Positions 47,823 through 56,618 of a DNA stretch of 64,000 nt are shown here, piece by piece. Position 1 is the stretch's first letter. The number at the start of each line of letters is the position of its first letter. The translations under genes were made by a program, and so were the position numbers. The notes beneath the pieces were generated by a model. It was not told the origin of the DNA. It saw only the letters and a list, made by a program, of their open reading frames with translations, and searched no databases. Source of the DNA: an uncultured Thiohalocapsa sp. (lineage in GTDB: Bacteria; Pseudomonadota; Gammaproteobacteria; Chromatiales; Chromatiaceae); NCBI RefSeq assembly GCF_913063425.1, contig NZ_CAJXYK010000015.1, positions 42,576 to 106,575 on the forward strand. The letters run 5' to 3'.

Positions 47823-48227
47823 CGCCTCGCCGCGTCGGCGGCCACACCAGCAAGCGTCACGCTCCTGACTCGCAGCAAAGAGCCGTGTCTGCGCAACGTC
47901 GCGAAAGTTGTTGCGGTCGCGCCGCGTGGCCGCGGAGCCTCTGAACGCGGAGCCTCTGAAAAGGAGCTGCGCAACACGCAAAAAGCGCGATAACGCCCGA
48001 GCAGACCGCAAAATGGCCCCGTTTCGCGTCTTTCGTGGATTTCGTCGTTTCAAAACTCCGGTCCTTTCTGCGGTCGCCCTGCGTTTCAGTGCTGACATGA
48101 CCAGCGAGACGCTCAGTAACGTGCGACACTGCAACGCGGCTCGGCAAAAATGCTGTGTAGGCGTTGCGGCGCTCCGCCGCTTCGCGCCTCGAAACTCGTC
48201 ACTCGCAACTCGCAACTCGCAACTCCG
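47823..48227. other. alaS-lysC intergenic region built of repeats
   Basis: 405 bp with no gene. At 47974-48050 there is an inverted repeat pair ACACGCAAAAAGCGCGA ... TTTCGCGTCTTTCGTG of the family also found near 39.95 kb and after serC. Immediately before the lysC start AACTCGC is repeated three times (about 48203-48223), which leaves no recognisable ribosome binding site for lysC. Confidence 0.55.
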
Positions 48228-49451
48228 ATGTCCTTGATCGTCCAAAAATACGGCGGCACCTCGGTGGGCAGCATCGAGCGCATCCAGGCCGTTGCCGCCA
48301 AAGTCAAAGCGAGCCGTGATGCCGGCCACCAGGTGGTGGTTGTCGTCTCCGCCATGTCCGGCGAGACCGACCGGCTGCTCGGGCTCGCCCATGGCCTCCA
48401 GGCGCAGCCGTCCCCGCGGGAGCTGGATGTGCTGCTGTCCACCGGCGAGCAGGTGACCATCGCACTGCTCGCCATGGCGCTGGAGGCCCAGGGCTGCCCC
48501 GCGCGCTCCTACACGGGCGCGCAGGTCCAGGTCCGCACCGACAGCGCGCACAACAAGGCACGCATCACCGATATTGACGGCGCCCGAGTGCGCGCAGACC
48601 TGGACATGGGCCGCGTCGTCGTCGTGGCGGGTTTCCAGGGCATCGACGAGCAGGGCAACATCACCACCCTGGGGCGCGGCGGCTCCGATACCTCCGCCGT
48701 TGCCATGGCCGCCGCGCTCAACGCCGACGAGTGCCAGATCTACACCGACGTGGACGGCGTCTACACCACGGACCCGCGCATCGAGCCCAGGGCGCGTCGC
48801 CTGCCGCGCATCACCTTCGAGGAGATGCTGGAGATGGCGAGCCTCGGCTCCAAGGTGCTGCAGATCCGTGCCGTGGAGTTCGCGGGCAAGTACCAGGTCC
48901 CATTGCGGGTGCTCTCCAGCTTCGAGCCGGGCGAGGGCACGCTCATCACATTCGAGGAGAACGACGTGGAAGAGGCCAAGATCGCGGGCATCGCTTTCGC
49001 CAAGGACGAGGCCAAGCTCACCATCCTGGGCGTGCCGGACCAGCCCGGTGTCGCGCACAAGATTCTGGGGCCCATCTCGGCGGCGAACATCGAGGTGGAC
49101 ATGATCATCCAGAACATTGCCGCCGATGCGCAGACCACGGACTTCACCTTCACGGTGCATCGCAACGACTACGCCAAGGCGCTCGCCATCCTGGAGGACA
49201 CCGCCAAGGCGCTGTCCGCGCGAGAGGTCCACGGCGACGAGCACATCGTCAAGGTGAGTCTGGTGGGCGTCGGGATGCGCTCCCACGCGGGCATCGCGAG
49301 CCGCATGTTCGAGGCCCTCGCGCGCGAGGGCATCAATATCCGCATGATCAGCACCTCAGAGATCAAGATCAGCGTCGTCATCGACGAGAAGTACCTGGAG
49401 CTCGGCGTCCGCGCCCTGCACGACGCCTTCGAGCTCGACCAAAGTGTCTGA
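48228..49451 (+). CDS. lysC: Aspartate kinase
   Basis: 407 residues from the ATG at 48228 ([15 protein letters not shown]...). It phosphorylates aspartate, the entry step to lysine, threonine and methionine. Seen: KYGGTSVG substrate/ATP motif, [50 protein letters not shown] and [13 protein letters not shown]. Two C-terminal ACT domains (about 265-400, e.g. [20 protein letters not shown]) give feedback control, as in the alpha-type enzyme. An in-frame start at 48150 would add 26 unconserved residues from repeat sequence and is rejected. The start codon lacks a Shine-Dalgarno sequence because a repeat abuts it. Confidence 0.95.
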   Translation: MSLIVQKYGGTSVGSIERIQAVAAKVKASRDAGHQVVVVVSAMSGETDRLLGLAHGLQAQPSPRELDVLLSTGEQVTIALLAMALEAQGCPARSYTGAQVQVRTDSAHNKARITDIDGARVRADLDMGRVVVVAGFQGIDEQGNITTLGRGGSDTSAVAMAAALNADECQIYTDVDGVYTTDPRIEPRARRLPRITFEEMLEMASLGSKVLQIRAVEFAGKYQVPLRVLSSFEPGEGTLITFEENDVEEAKIAGIAFAKDEAKLTILGVPDQPGVAHKILGPISAANIEVDMIIQNIAADAQTTDFTFTVHRNDYAKALAILEDTAKALSAREVHGDEHIVKVSLVGVGMRSHAGIASRMFEALAREGINIRMISTSEIKISVVIDEKYLELGVRALHDAFELDQSV

Positions 49452-49588
49452 CGCTGACCGGTGTCCACGTTACTGCCTTTCGTCGGCTAATGACGCCGAT
49501 GCGCGCCGTCGGTCCGCTGGACACCGCAAATGAAAGGGATTTGCGACTTGTTCCCGACACGGGACTGATGCGCCGAAAAAAGGCCAAC

Positions 49589-49597
49589 TGCTACAAT
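49589..49597 (+). promoter_or_regulatory. Extended -10 promoter element upstream of csrA
   Basis: TGCTACAAT (49589-49597) is an extended -10 (TGn + TACAAT) 136 bp before the csrA start. The same word TGCTACAAT occurs before tRNA-Ser at 50278-50286. Confidence 0.4.
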
Positions 49598-49732
49598 CCA
49601 TAGCTCGGGCGGCATCGGGCCGTCCCGTAACTTGGTTGAGTGCGGTCCCTCGATACCGGTCGGCCGGCACAGGAACAAAGGCGCCACCGGTTCGTCGAAG
49701 GACTTAGCCGAAAGGACCTTAGGGAGACAACT

Positions 49733-49954
49733 ATGTTGATACTGACCCGTCGTGTCGGGGAGACCTTGATGATCGGGGACGATGTCACCGTCACCGTTCT
49801 GGGCGTGAAGGGCAATCAGGTTCGCATCGGCGTCAATGCGCCGCGCGACGTGGCTGTCCATCGCGAGGAAATCTACGAGCGCATCAAACGCGAACAAGAA
49901 CAGGCCGCCGCTCAGGGCGAGAACGCCAGCGTGCCGCCCGGACACAGCAGCTGA
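49733..49954 (+). CDS. csrA: Carbon storage/translational regulator CsrA
   Basis: 73 residues from the ATG at 49733, with AGGGAG 7-12 bp upstream. The sequence [40 protein letters not shown] and RI is the canonical CsrA/RsmA dimer, including the RNA-binding L4 and R44 regions. It binds GGA motifs in mRNA leaders to block or promote translation. The C-terminal 15 residues are a variable Ala/Gln/Ser tail. Located between lysC and tRNA-Ser as in Pseudomonas and E. coli. Confidence 0.96.
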   Translation: MLILTRRVGETLMIGDDVTVTVLGVKGNQVRIGVNAPRDVAVHREEIYERIKREQEQAAAQGENASVPPGHSS

Positions 49955-50299
49955 CCTCAAGCCGGCCCGCCTCCGGCGAGCCCACCGCAGCGCGCGCCGG
50001 CGACAGGCCGGCACACCACCGACGCTGCCATGGCAGACCTGAGGCAACCCGACAGCAGGCCAGCTCCCTCAACCCCCGGCCGGGACCGAACCGGCCGTTT
50101 CCCGAGGACCACCGGCGTCCCTCGCCCGCCGGCGGGCATCACCCCTGCGGCTGCCGTACCCCGTGCAACGCGAGAGACGGCACGCACGTGCACGCGCTCA
50201 CGTCATCCGCCCACCTGACCTGTGTTGATCGCGCGTCAGGTTGCGCCGATAGGGTTGGACCAGAGACCGGCTGTTCCTGCTACAATATCCGGCCCGAAC
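49955..50299. other. csrA to tRNA-Ser intergenic region
   Basis: 345 bp, GC-rich, with no open frame that resembles a protein. It ends with the tRNA promoter at 50278-50286. Confidence 0.4.
50278..50286 (+). promoter_or_regulatory. Extended -10 promoter of tRNA-Ser
   Basis: TGCTACAAT ends 13 bp before the tRNA 5' end. Upstream TTGGAC (50255-50260) is 20 bp away, long for a -35, so the extended -10 may carry most of the recognition. Confidence 0.5.
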
Positions 50300-50390
50300 G
50301 GAGAGATGGCCGAGTGGCTGAAGGCGCTCCCCTGCTAAGGGAGTATGGGTTAATAGCCCATCGAGGGTTCGAATCCCTCTCTCTCCGCCA
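50300..50390 (+). tRNA. tRNA-Ser (anticodon GCT)
   Basis: 91 nt. The acceptor stem GGAGAGA pairs with TCTCTCC, followed by the discriminator G and an encoded CCA. The D arm starts TGGCCGAGTGGCTGAAGGC, the anticodon stem-loop is CTCCC-CTGCTAA-GGGAG with anticodon GCT, a long class II variable arm follows (TATGGGTTAATAGCCCAT) and the T arm is GAGGGTTCGAATCCCTC. It reads AGC/AGU serine codons. The 3' half is the likely attachment site of the element that begins right after it. Confidence 0.96.
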
Positions 50391-50804
50391 TCCATGCAGG
50401 CTATCTACCTGAATTGAAAGGAAACGCGCCGGACGGAATCGGCTCATACCCACAAACCTACCCACAAGACAGCGTGCTCTAGGCTTCTTTGGTGCTCCTT
50501 TGCACCCCAAGACCTGGTCTTGGCCATGCTTTGAGCCTGTTTCAGCGCTTCACCGCCCGACCTTGATGCCGTCCTGCCGGTGCCGACCTTGTCGACCTCC
50601 ACCTCGACAGCTCAGCAGCGGCGGCGCGGGTGATGCCGAATACACAGTCTGCAATGCATAGACAGGCGGAGGGTTTAGCAATTCTTGATCCATGCCATCT
50701 AGTCTATGAATCACGGATCTTTAGCCTGGCGTTTTGGTACGACGGCTCTAGGGTCGGGTGATGGTGGATCGGCACCAGGTCGGCGCTAGCCTTGTTCTCT
50801 CTCC
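50391..50804. other. Element left end, AT-richer, no gene
   Basis: 414 bp. It starts with TCATACCCACAAACCTACCC, containing two CCTACCCACAA-like words, as found near integration junctions. A small hairpin GGTGC-TCCTTT-GCACC lies at about 50489-50504. I see no protein-coding frame with family likeness. Confidence 0.4.
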
Positions 50805-51185
50805 ATGTCTCGCCCCCTAGTCCTTCTCGCAGCTATCGTGCCGCTGCTCGCCGCAGCAGAAACACTAATCGGTGGAGTCGACCACGTACGCGACGGCGAC
50901 GCCCTCGTGGTGTCTGGTGTGCCGATCCGGCTTCAAGTACAAGTGCCTCGGTGCAGATGTTCCGAGACAGCTTCCGGGCGTTGCCGTAATCGCCTTAGCC
51001 GAATCCGCGATAACGACCATAGCATCGGGGTCTGCCGTCTCGATGACGGGAGGGACATTGCAGCCATCCTCGTCAGTGAGGGGATCGGGCGGGATTGCCC
51101 GCGATACAGCGACGGGCAGTATGCCGACGACGAAACCGATCGGTCGCGCAACCTACTGTTGCCTCGATACTGTCGCCCGCGCTGA
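50805..51185 (+). CDS. Degenerate thermonuclease (SNase-like) protein, internally shortened
   Basis: 126 residues from the ATG at 50805. A signal peptide (MSRPLVLLAAIVPLLAAAET) is followed by the start of a staphylococcal-nuclease-like fold (GGVDHVRDGDALVVSGVPIRLQ) and its end (HSIGVCRLDDGRDIAAILVSE, GIGRDCPRYSDGQYA, LLLPRYCRPR). The middle of the fold, with the usual APE and Glu/Arg catalytic stretch, is replaced by about 30 unrelated residues, as if by deletion with compensating frameshifts. Probably inactive as a nuclease. Confidence 0.6.
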   Translation: MSRPLVLLAAIVPLLAAAETLIGGVDHVRDGDALVVSGVPIRLQVQVPRCRCSETASGRCRNRLSRIRDNDHSIGVCRLDDGRDIAAILVSEGIGRDCPRYSDGQYADDETDRSRNLLLPRYCRPR

Positions 51186-51665
51186 AGTGCCAACATCCCT
51201 TGAAGGCGCAGGGCGATGTCGGGGGCGTGTCCATGGCACAAGATCGAAAGTGCGCCCGGCGGGCTGATACGGCGGCGGGCGAGAGGCGCGATTCGAGAGA
51301 GACCCCGCGTTGCTGCCGCCGGTCTCGCAGCGGAACAACATGCGGCCCTGAATGGCGAGCTGGGCGTCAGGGGGATGCGCTCGGGCACTGTGTGAACCGC
51401 GTGCAGCCGACCAGGCTCGGGCGGATGCACCCGCGGGACGGGCTGTAAGGCCGCACTGCGAGATATCTGGCAGCGGTTGGGAGCCCGGTTGGCGTCCGAG
51501 GGCGAAAATCCCGCCCTCATCGCACAGTTGGCGAATTTTGGGGTCGCTGGTTGATGTCTAGGGCAAGATGCCCTAACCTCACTCGTAACACGGCCCCTCC
51601 CGGTCAAGCCGCTTCGGCGGGGAGATCGCGGAGGGGTTCTTTTTTGCCGGCACCTGCCAACGCTC
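51186..51665. other. Intergenic region, possible gene decay
   Basis: 480 bp. The plus strand reads short stretches such as LRDIWQRLGARLASEGENPA that look protein-like but are interrupted by stops and match no family I know. It ends in a terminator-like structure at 51594-51646. Confidence 0.35.
51594..51646 (+). terminator. Terminator-like stem followed by T-run
   Basis: CCCCTCC (51594-51600) pairs with GGAGGGG (51630-51636), enclosing an inner hairpin CCGC-TTCG-GCGG, and is followed by TTCTTTTTT. On the plus strand this would end transcription coming from the thermonuclease side, just before the convergent Abi gene. Confidence 0.4.
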
Positions 51666-52679
51666 TTAACCTCGCCAGATGGCCTCCCAGCCCAGCGGGG
51701 CGCCAAGATCGGTCAGACCCAACCCCAGGTGGTTTAGGTCTGGGAAGCATTGAAGGTGCTCGTGCAAGCGTGCCGGCCACGTCGATCCCGGATTTACGCG
51801 TTGTAGAACGTGCCGAGCGATCCGCAACAGAAGGAAACACCTGGCCCTGGCATGCTTATCCTGCTCGAAGTGGACAACCCAGGGCACCTCCGCCGCGGGC
51901 GGGAGCTTCGGCTGATCGACGATGTTCCTGTTCCACAAGCGGCTGTGGTGGGCGCACACGTTACGCAGATAGTTCAGACTGCGTAGCCAACTGGCAAAGA
52001 CCCTTCCGTCCGCAACGCCGTATTTGGCAGCGATGGCGTTCTGCTCCTGCACGCGCATGCCGGCGTAAAGCTTGGACATCGCGCCGAAGTCCCAGACCTC
52101 GCACGATACCCAAACCGCCAGCGGCAGACCGTACTTGGCCTTGTTGTGGCGGACAAATTCTTCCTTGGAGCGAACAATGAGCTGCGCCTGCTTGTCCAGC
52201 CACGCATGATGTCCAGTCAGGCCGGTCTTGGGGTCGAGCCGACGGCTGAAGGATTCGTGAAAAAGCTCGGGGCGCAGATAGGCGAAGGCGTCCAGTCGGC
52301 CGAGGGTATGGGAGATGTCCACCCGCAGCGCGATCTCGATCCGCTCAAGGGCATCCATCGCCAGCAGTCGCAACTGCTTGTCAAAGACATAGAGTAGGAC
52401 CGCTTGCTCGAACGTCGCGCCGGGCTTGAACTCATCAAGGGCGATCGTCTCGACCCGCTTTCGGTCTCGGGGCCTTCCGCCCGGTCCATCGAGCAGGACC
52501 AGGGGGCCGGAGCGCTCCCGGAATGGAAACCAGTAGCCGCTCAGGCGGTAGTAGCCGATACGTTCGAGGTACTCCAGCGCCTTGGCGCGGTCCGTCACCA
52601 GCAGGCCGCGGTCCGTGAGCTTCGCGAGTTGGTCCTCGTAGCTCAGCCAAGGCTTGCTGTAGCCCATCTCAGGCGGCAT
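51666..52679 (-). CDS. Abi_2 family abortive-infection protein (AbiD/AbiF-like)
   Basis: About 337 residues. The start is taken at ATG 52679; 52667 and 52724 are alternatives, and all overlap or abut the YgjP gene. The N-terminus KPWLSYEDQLAKLTDRGLLV, RIGYYRLSGYWFPFR and the later IEIALRVDISHTLGRLDAFA are the Abi_2 signature. SLNYLRNVCAHHSRLWNR carries the R(x4)H pattern of HEPN ribonucleases, expected to cut RNA during phage infection. It is the last gene of the leftward restriction operon. Confidence 0.88.
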   Translation of the reverse strand: MPPEMGYSKPWLSYEDQLAKLTDRGLLVTDRAKALEYLERIGYYRLSGYWFPFRERSGPLVLLDGPGGRPRDRKRVETIALDEFKPGATFEQAVLLYVFDKQLRLLAMDALERIEIALRVDISHTLGRLDAFAYLRPELFHESFSRRLDPKTGLTGHHAWLDKQAQLIVRSKEEFVRHNKAKYGLPLAVWVSCEVWDFGAMSKLYAGMRVQEQNAIAAKYGVADGRVFASWLRSLNYLRNVCAHHSRLWNRNIVDQPKLPPAAEVPWVVHFEQDKHARARCFLLLRIARHVLQRVNPGSTWPARLHEHLQCFPDLNHLGLGLTDLGAPLGWEAIWRG

Positions 52680-53475
52680 CTCGGGCGATCGTGGAGCGGG
52701 GCGATGTTTCGGCACAGATGGCAACGCAATCGATCTGCATCAGGCGGTCGGCGTTCGCCACCAGCCATTGCCGCGCCCGCTCCGAGTCCGGGCACAGGCT
52801 TTGTACCGTCAGCCAGAAGCGCTGGGAGTGGTCAGGGATTGCCAGATGCACCATCTCGTGGGTGACCATGTAGCGGAGCACGTCGTCGGGCGCCATGATC
52901 AGGCGCCAGCTGAAGGACAGATTGCCGAGGTGCGAGCAGTTGCCCCACTTTGTGCGCTGGTCCATGACATAGACTTGGTTCGGCGCCCGATTGATGCGCT
53001 CGCCAATACCGATGATCAACTCCTCGATGCGTGCCTTCGACTGACGCCGGAGCCAGCCTTCCAGTGCCTTGCCCAAGCGAGCGGGGTTATCCTGCGAGGT
53101 CACGATGCGGACCGTCTTGCCGTCGAACACGATCCGGCTTGCCGCCCGCCAGTGCGGGACGGAGTGGATCTCGACGGGAATCTCTGCACCACGAAAGGGT
53201 ATCGCACCCCCCGGCCGTTTCGGCACCAACCGAGCGGACCGGATACGCGCCGCCCGCTCGATCTGGCGGGTTACCCAGCCCAGGTTGCGCAGTAGAAAAT
53301 CGGCTGCGTCCGCCTCGCTGCGCCCGGGGGGCAATACCACGTCGATGCATTCCGGTTTGACGCGAATGCGCAGCTTGCGCGCCGAGCGTGAGCGGGTCAG
53401 CCGACATTCCACATCCCGTCCGCCGGCGTGCAGGTGCTCGGGCAGCGTGCCCACGGGAGTTTCAGCCTGTGCCAT
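52669..53475 (-). CDS. YgjP-type zinc metallopeptidase-like protein (DUF45)
   Basis: 268 residues from the ATG at 53475, overlapping the hsdR 3' end by 14 bp. The N-terminal part VECRLTRSRSARKLRIRVKP and VVLPPGRSEADAADFLLRNL is typical, then KWGNCSHLGNLSFSWRLIMA and the zinc motif HEMVHLAIPDHSQRFW (HExxH...H). DUF45 proteins are very often encoded directly beside type I hsdR, as here, and are thought to assist or regulate the restriction system. Its proteolytic activity is unproven. Confidence 0.9.
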   Translation of the reverse strand: MAQAETPVGTLPEHLHAGGRDVECRLTRSRSARKLRIRVKPECIDVVLPPGRSEADAADFLLRNLGWVTRQIERAARIRSARLVPKRPGGAIPFRGAEIPVEIHSVPHWRAASRIVFDGKTVRIVTSQDNPARLGKALEGWLRRQSKARIEELIIGIGERINRAPNQVYVMDQRTKWGNCSHLGNLSFSWRLIMAPDDVLRYMVTHEMVHLAIPDHSQRFWLTVQSLCPDSERARQWLVANADRLMQIDCVAICAETSPRSTIARDAA

Positions 53476-56400
53476 CGGCCTTCACCAACTCGGCCACCGC
53501 CGCCTCCAGGAACGGCGGATGCGGGTCGTTCGGATCAAAGCCCAGTTTCGCGTAGTGCGGATTCCACGACTCGGCAAGCAAGGACTGTTCAACGCGCATG
53601 CGGCCACCCTTGGACGTACTCCAGCCGGCGGCAAGGAGACCGTTGTCGCGTAGATGCGCGACCATCTTGCGAGCACAGCCGGCCAGATATTCTTTATCGT
53701 CCGTACTCGCAAACGTCTGCAATACGGTGAAGACCGGATACTCGCCCGGCTGAGTCAGGTAAAGACCTTCGGGCTCGCTCACCTGTTTGACGATCTCGTC
53801 GGCAATCTCCTGAAGCTCCCGCAGTCGCTTCTCCGCGGCCTCATCTGCCGCATCTTTCCGTTGCTTGATCCGCGCCAGCCGTTCGCCGAGTTGCCGATAG
53901 GTGAAGCCGGCCTCGTCCTCCGACAACTCCGCCGTCAGCATCGCTTCCAACGCCGCGGCCTTGTCGGCCGCGCTTGGCAGATCGTCGAGCTTGGCGATGT
54001 AGTCCTTGTCGATCTTGAACGCCGGCAGTGCCTGCGCGGCATCGAGAAACGCCGTGTTCTGCTCGATCAGCTCCCGCGTTTTCGCCGACAGCTCGCCGTA
54101 GGTCGCGGACGTGTTGCCGCGCTGGCGACGCCGATGGGCGATGTAGATGCCGCACAGCCAGTTGTAAACGCGCCGATGGTCATACAGGCACGGGTCCGGC
54201 GAGAGGGCCTCCCACAGCCGTTCCAGGCTCTTGAAGTTCTGCTCGAAGGTCTTCGCCGCATCCGGGTCCTTGATGGCGCGCAGGGCGGCCAACAGGCAGG
54301 CGCGGGTATCGCTGATCTGGATCTCCGGGAAGCTGGCCATGCAGCGGGCCACCTCGCCGGGGACCGTGGCCTTGAGCGCGTCCCAGTCGATCAGCGCCTC
54401 CTCGCGGAGGCTCTCGTCGAAGTTCAGCGCCTTGGAGAGATCGGCGAACACGCCGAAGAAGTCCACCACCACGCCCGTGCGCTTGTTCATGGCCGGCAGC
54501 GGCCGGTTGGTGCGGGCGATGGCCTGCAACAGGTTGTGATCACGCAGCGGCTTGTCGAGATACATCACCTGCTCGATGGGCGCATCGAAGCCGGTCAGCA
54601 GCCGGTCGCAGACGATCAGGACCTTGAGCGCCGGGCGCCACTTGGTGCGATGATCTCCATGGGCCTCGCGATTGGCCTCCTCCCACTGCGCCGGCGTCAG
54701 CTTGAACCAGTCGATCAGCTCGTCCTGCTTCTGCTTGCCGTAGTGGAAGCGCTCCAGATCGTCGTCGTCGTTCTGGCCCTCGGAGATGATGACATCCGAC
54801 CTGGCCGTCGGCAGCCCCTTGGCCGTGAGCTGCTTATCCAGCTCGTCCTTGAAGCGGGCACAGGCCGTGCGGTCCACGCCCACCAACTGCGCCTTGAAGC
54901 CGCTCGGGTCCGGATAGGCCAGGAAGTGCTCCAGCATCTTGCGGACGACGGTCTCGACCCGGTCCGGGTGCCGGGCCAGCTCCTTCCACTGGGAGCGCTG
55001 GCGCTGGAGCAGGTCCTTGGCCTCCTCGTCAGTCAGATCCGCATCGTCGCACATCTGCTCGAAGCTGACGTTCAGTTGCTTCTCGTCGACGACGAAGGCC
55101 ACCTTGTCGCGGATGTAGTGCACCTCCAGCGTGGCACCATCCTTGATCGCGCGCTTGATGCCGTAATAGCTCAGATAACGCTCCTGCTGAGCGTCCTGGA
55201 TCGGTCCGAAGTCGCGATGGGTATTGGTCATGGTGCGGTCGATGGGCGTGCCCGTGAGCCCGTAGCGGAACGCCTTCGGCAGCTTCGTGCGCATGGTCAT
55301 CGCATAGCTGTCGGCGCCCTTGCTGCTTTGCGAGCGATGGCACTCGTCCACCAGCAGGATGACGTTGTCCCGCTCCACCGGGGCCAAGTCGTCCATGCGC
55401 TGGAAGGCCTGGAGCGTGGTCACCAGCGTGCCGCGCCAGCCGGTCCTGAGCCGCGACTTCAGGTCCTCGACCCCCATCGCCTTGACCACGTTTGGGTAAT
55501 CGCAGGCGTCGAAGTCGTCGGCGAGCTGGGTCTTGAGGTCGCGCCGGTCCACGACGATCAGCACGGTCGGGTTTTCCAGCCCGGCCTGTCGGCGCAGCTT
55601 GTAGGCCGCGAAGACCATGGTCAGCGACTTGCCCGAGCCCTGGGTGTGCCAGACCAGACCGGTGCGGTCCTGCGCCGGGACATCCTTGCCGATCAGCGCC
55701 AGCGTGCGGTCCACCATGTCGTTGGCGGCCTCGAACTGCTGATAGCGCGCCACCTTCTTGACCGTGCGGCCCTTCTTGGTCTCGAACGCGATGAAGTGCT
55801 GGAGGAAGTCGAGCACATGGCAGGGCTTCAGCCGCAGCAGACCCTTCACCGGCACCTCCAGCGGATCATCCGGGTCATCGGCCGCGGCATCGTTCCACCA
55901 GCCCTTGGTCTCCGGGTACTGCGACAGCCAGGGTCCCCACGTGTCCAGGTGGCGCTCGATGTCGTCCTTGGATGCATCGTGAAACAGCACGGTGCCGTAG
56001 CGGAAAACGTCCTCGTCGGCCGCCACGCAGAACACGTTGGGTGCCAGCATCAGCGGTGCCTGGCGCTGGTAGCGGTGGAGTTGGTGCACGCCCTCCGTCC
56101 AGTCCTTGCCGCTGGTGATGTAGCTCTTGAACTCGGCGATCACCAGCGGGATGCCGTTGACCAGCAGCACGGTGTCGTCGCGGCACTGCTTCACGCCCTG
56201 GACGCGATACTGGTTGGTGGCCGTGAAGTCGTTGAGGTGCTGACGCTCGGGCTCGAAGGCGATGAACTGGACGGTCTCGGCGTCTTCGCCCGGCGTCAGC
56301 TCTACCCGTACCCCGTCGCGCAGCCGATCCAGCGTCTCGCGGTTCGCCGTGAGCCGGTCCGGCATGGCCATGGCCTGTCGCAGCGCGTTGATGGCGCGCC

Positions 56401-56614
56401 GGGCCTGCTCGACCGTCGTGACCTTGTCGTTGATGCGCAGGATGGCGTCCACGAGCACGGACTCCACCAGCGGGTCGTCCAGCGGACGCTCGAAGGCGGC
56501 CATGGCCGCCTCGCCGCGGTAGGTCCAGCCGAGGCACTGATCCTTCGGCGTCGTGCTGCCATGGCCTGAAAGCCATTGGATGACGGGCAGCTCGACATAG
56601 CCTAGCTCGGTCAT
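53462..56614 (-). CDS. hsdR: Type I restriction enzyme subunit R
   Basis: 1050 residues from the ATG at 56614. The N-terminal nuclease domain has the PD-(D/E)xK core GIPLVIAEFKSY (about 155). The translocase motor has TGLVWHTQGSGKSLTMVFAA (Walker A), ILLVDECHRSQ (DEAD-like motif II), GLTGTPIDRTMTNTH (motif III), and VLIVCDRLLTGFDAPIEQVM with AIARTNRP (motifs V-VI). The C-terminal helical part binds the methylase core. It translocates DNA and cuts unmodified DNA. It starts 4 bp downstream of the hsdS stop. Confidence 0.95.
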   Translation of the reverse strand: MTELGYVELPVIQWLSGHGSTTPKDQCLGWTYRGEAAMAAFERPLDDPLVESVLVDAILRINDKVTTVEQARRAINALRQAMAMPDRLTANRETLDRLRDGVRVELTPGEDAETVQFIAFEPERQHLNDFTATNQYRVQGVKQCRDDTVLLVNGIPLVIAEFKSYITSGKDWTEGVHQLHRYQRQAPLMLAPNVFCVAADEDVFRYGTVLFHDASKDDIERHLDTWGPWLSQYPETKGWWNDAAADDPDDPLEVPVKGLLRLKPCHVLDFLQHFIAFETKKGRTVKKVARYQQFEAANDMVDRTLALIGKDVPAQDRTGLVWHTQGSGKSLTMVFAAYKLRRQAGLENPTVLIVVDRRDLKTQLADDFDACDYPNVVKAMGVEDLKSRLRTGWRGTLVTTLQAFQRMDDLAPVERDNVILLVDECHRSQSSKGADSYAMTMRTKLPKAFRYGLTGTPIDRTMTNTHRDFGPIQDAQQERYLSYYGIKRAIKDGATLEVHYIRDKVAFVVDEKQLNVSFEQMCDDADLTDEEAKDLLQRQRSQWKELARHPDRVETVVRKMLEHFLAYPDPSGFKAQLVGVDRTACARFKDELDKQLTAKGLPTARSDVIISEGQNDDDDLERFHYGKQKQDELIDWFKLTPAQWEEANREAHGDHRTKWRPALKVLIVCDRLLTGFDAPIEQVMYLDKPLRDHNLLQAIARTNRPLPAMNKRTGVVVDFFGVFADLSKALNFDESLREEALIDWDALKATVPGEVARCMASFPEIQISDTRACLLAALRAIKDPDAAKTFEQNFKSLERLWEALSPDPCLYDHRRVYNWLCGIYIAHRRRQRGNTSATYGELSAKTRELIEQNTAFLDAAQALPAFKIDKDYIAKLDDLPSAADKAAALEAMLTAELSEDEAGFTYRQLGERLARIKQRKDAADEAAEKRLRELQEIADEIVKQVSEPEGLYLTQPGEYPVFTVLQTFASTDDKEYLAGCARKMVAHLRDNGLLAAGWSTSKGGRMRVEQSLLAESWNPHYAKLGFDPNDPHPPFLEAAVAELVKADGTG

Positions 56615-56618
56615 GGGG

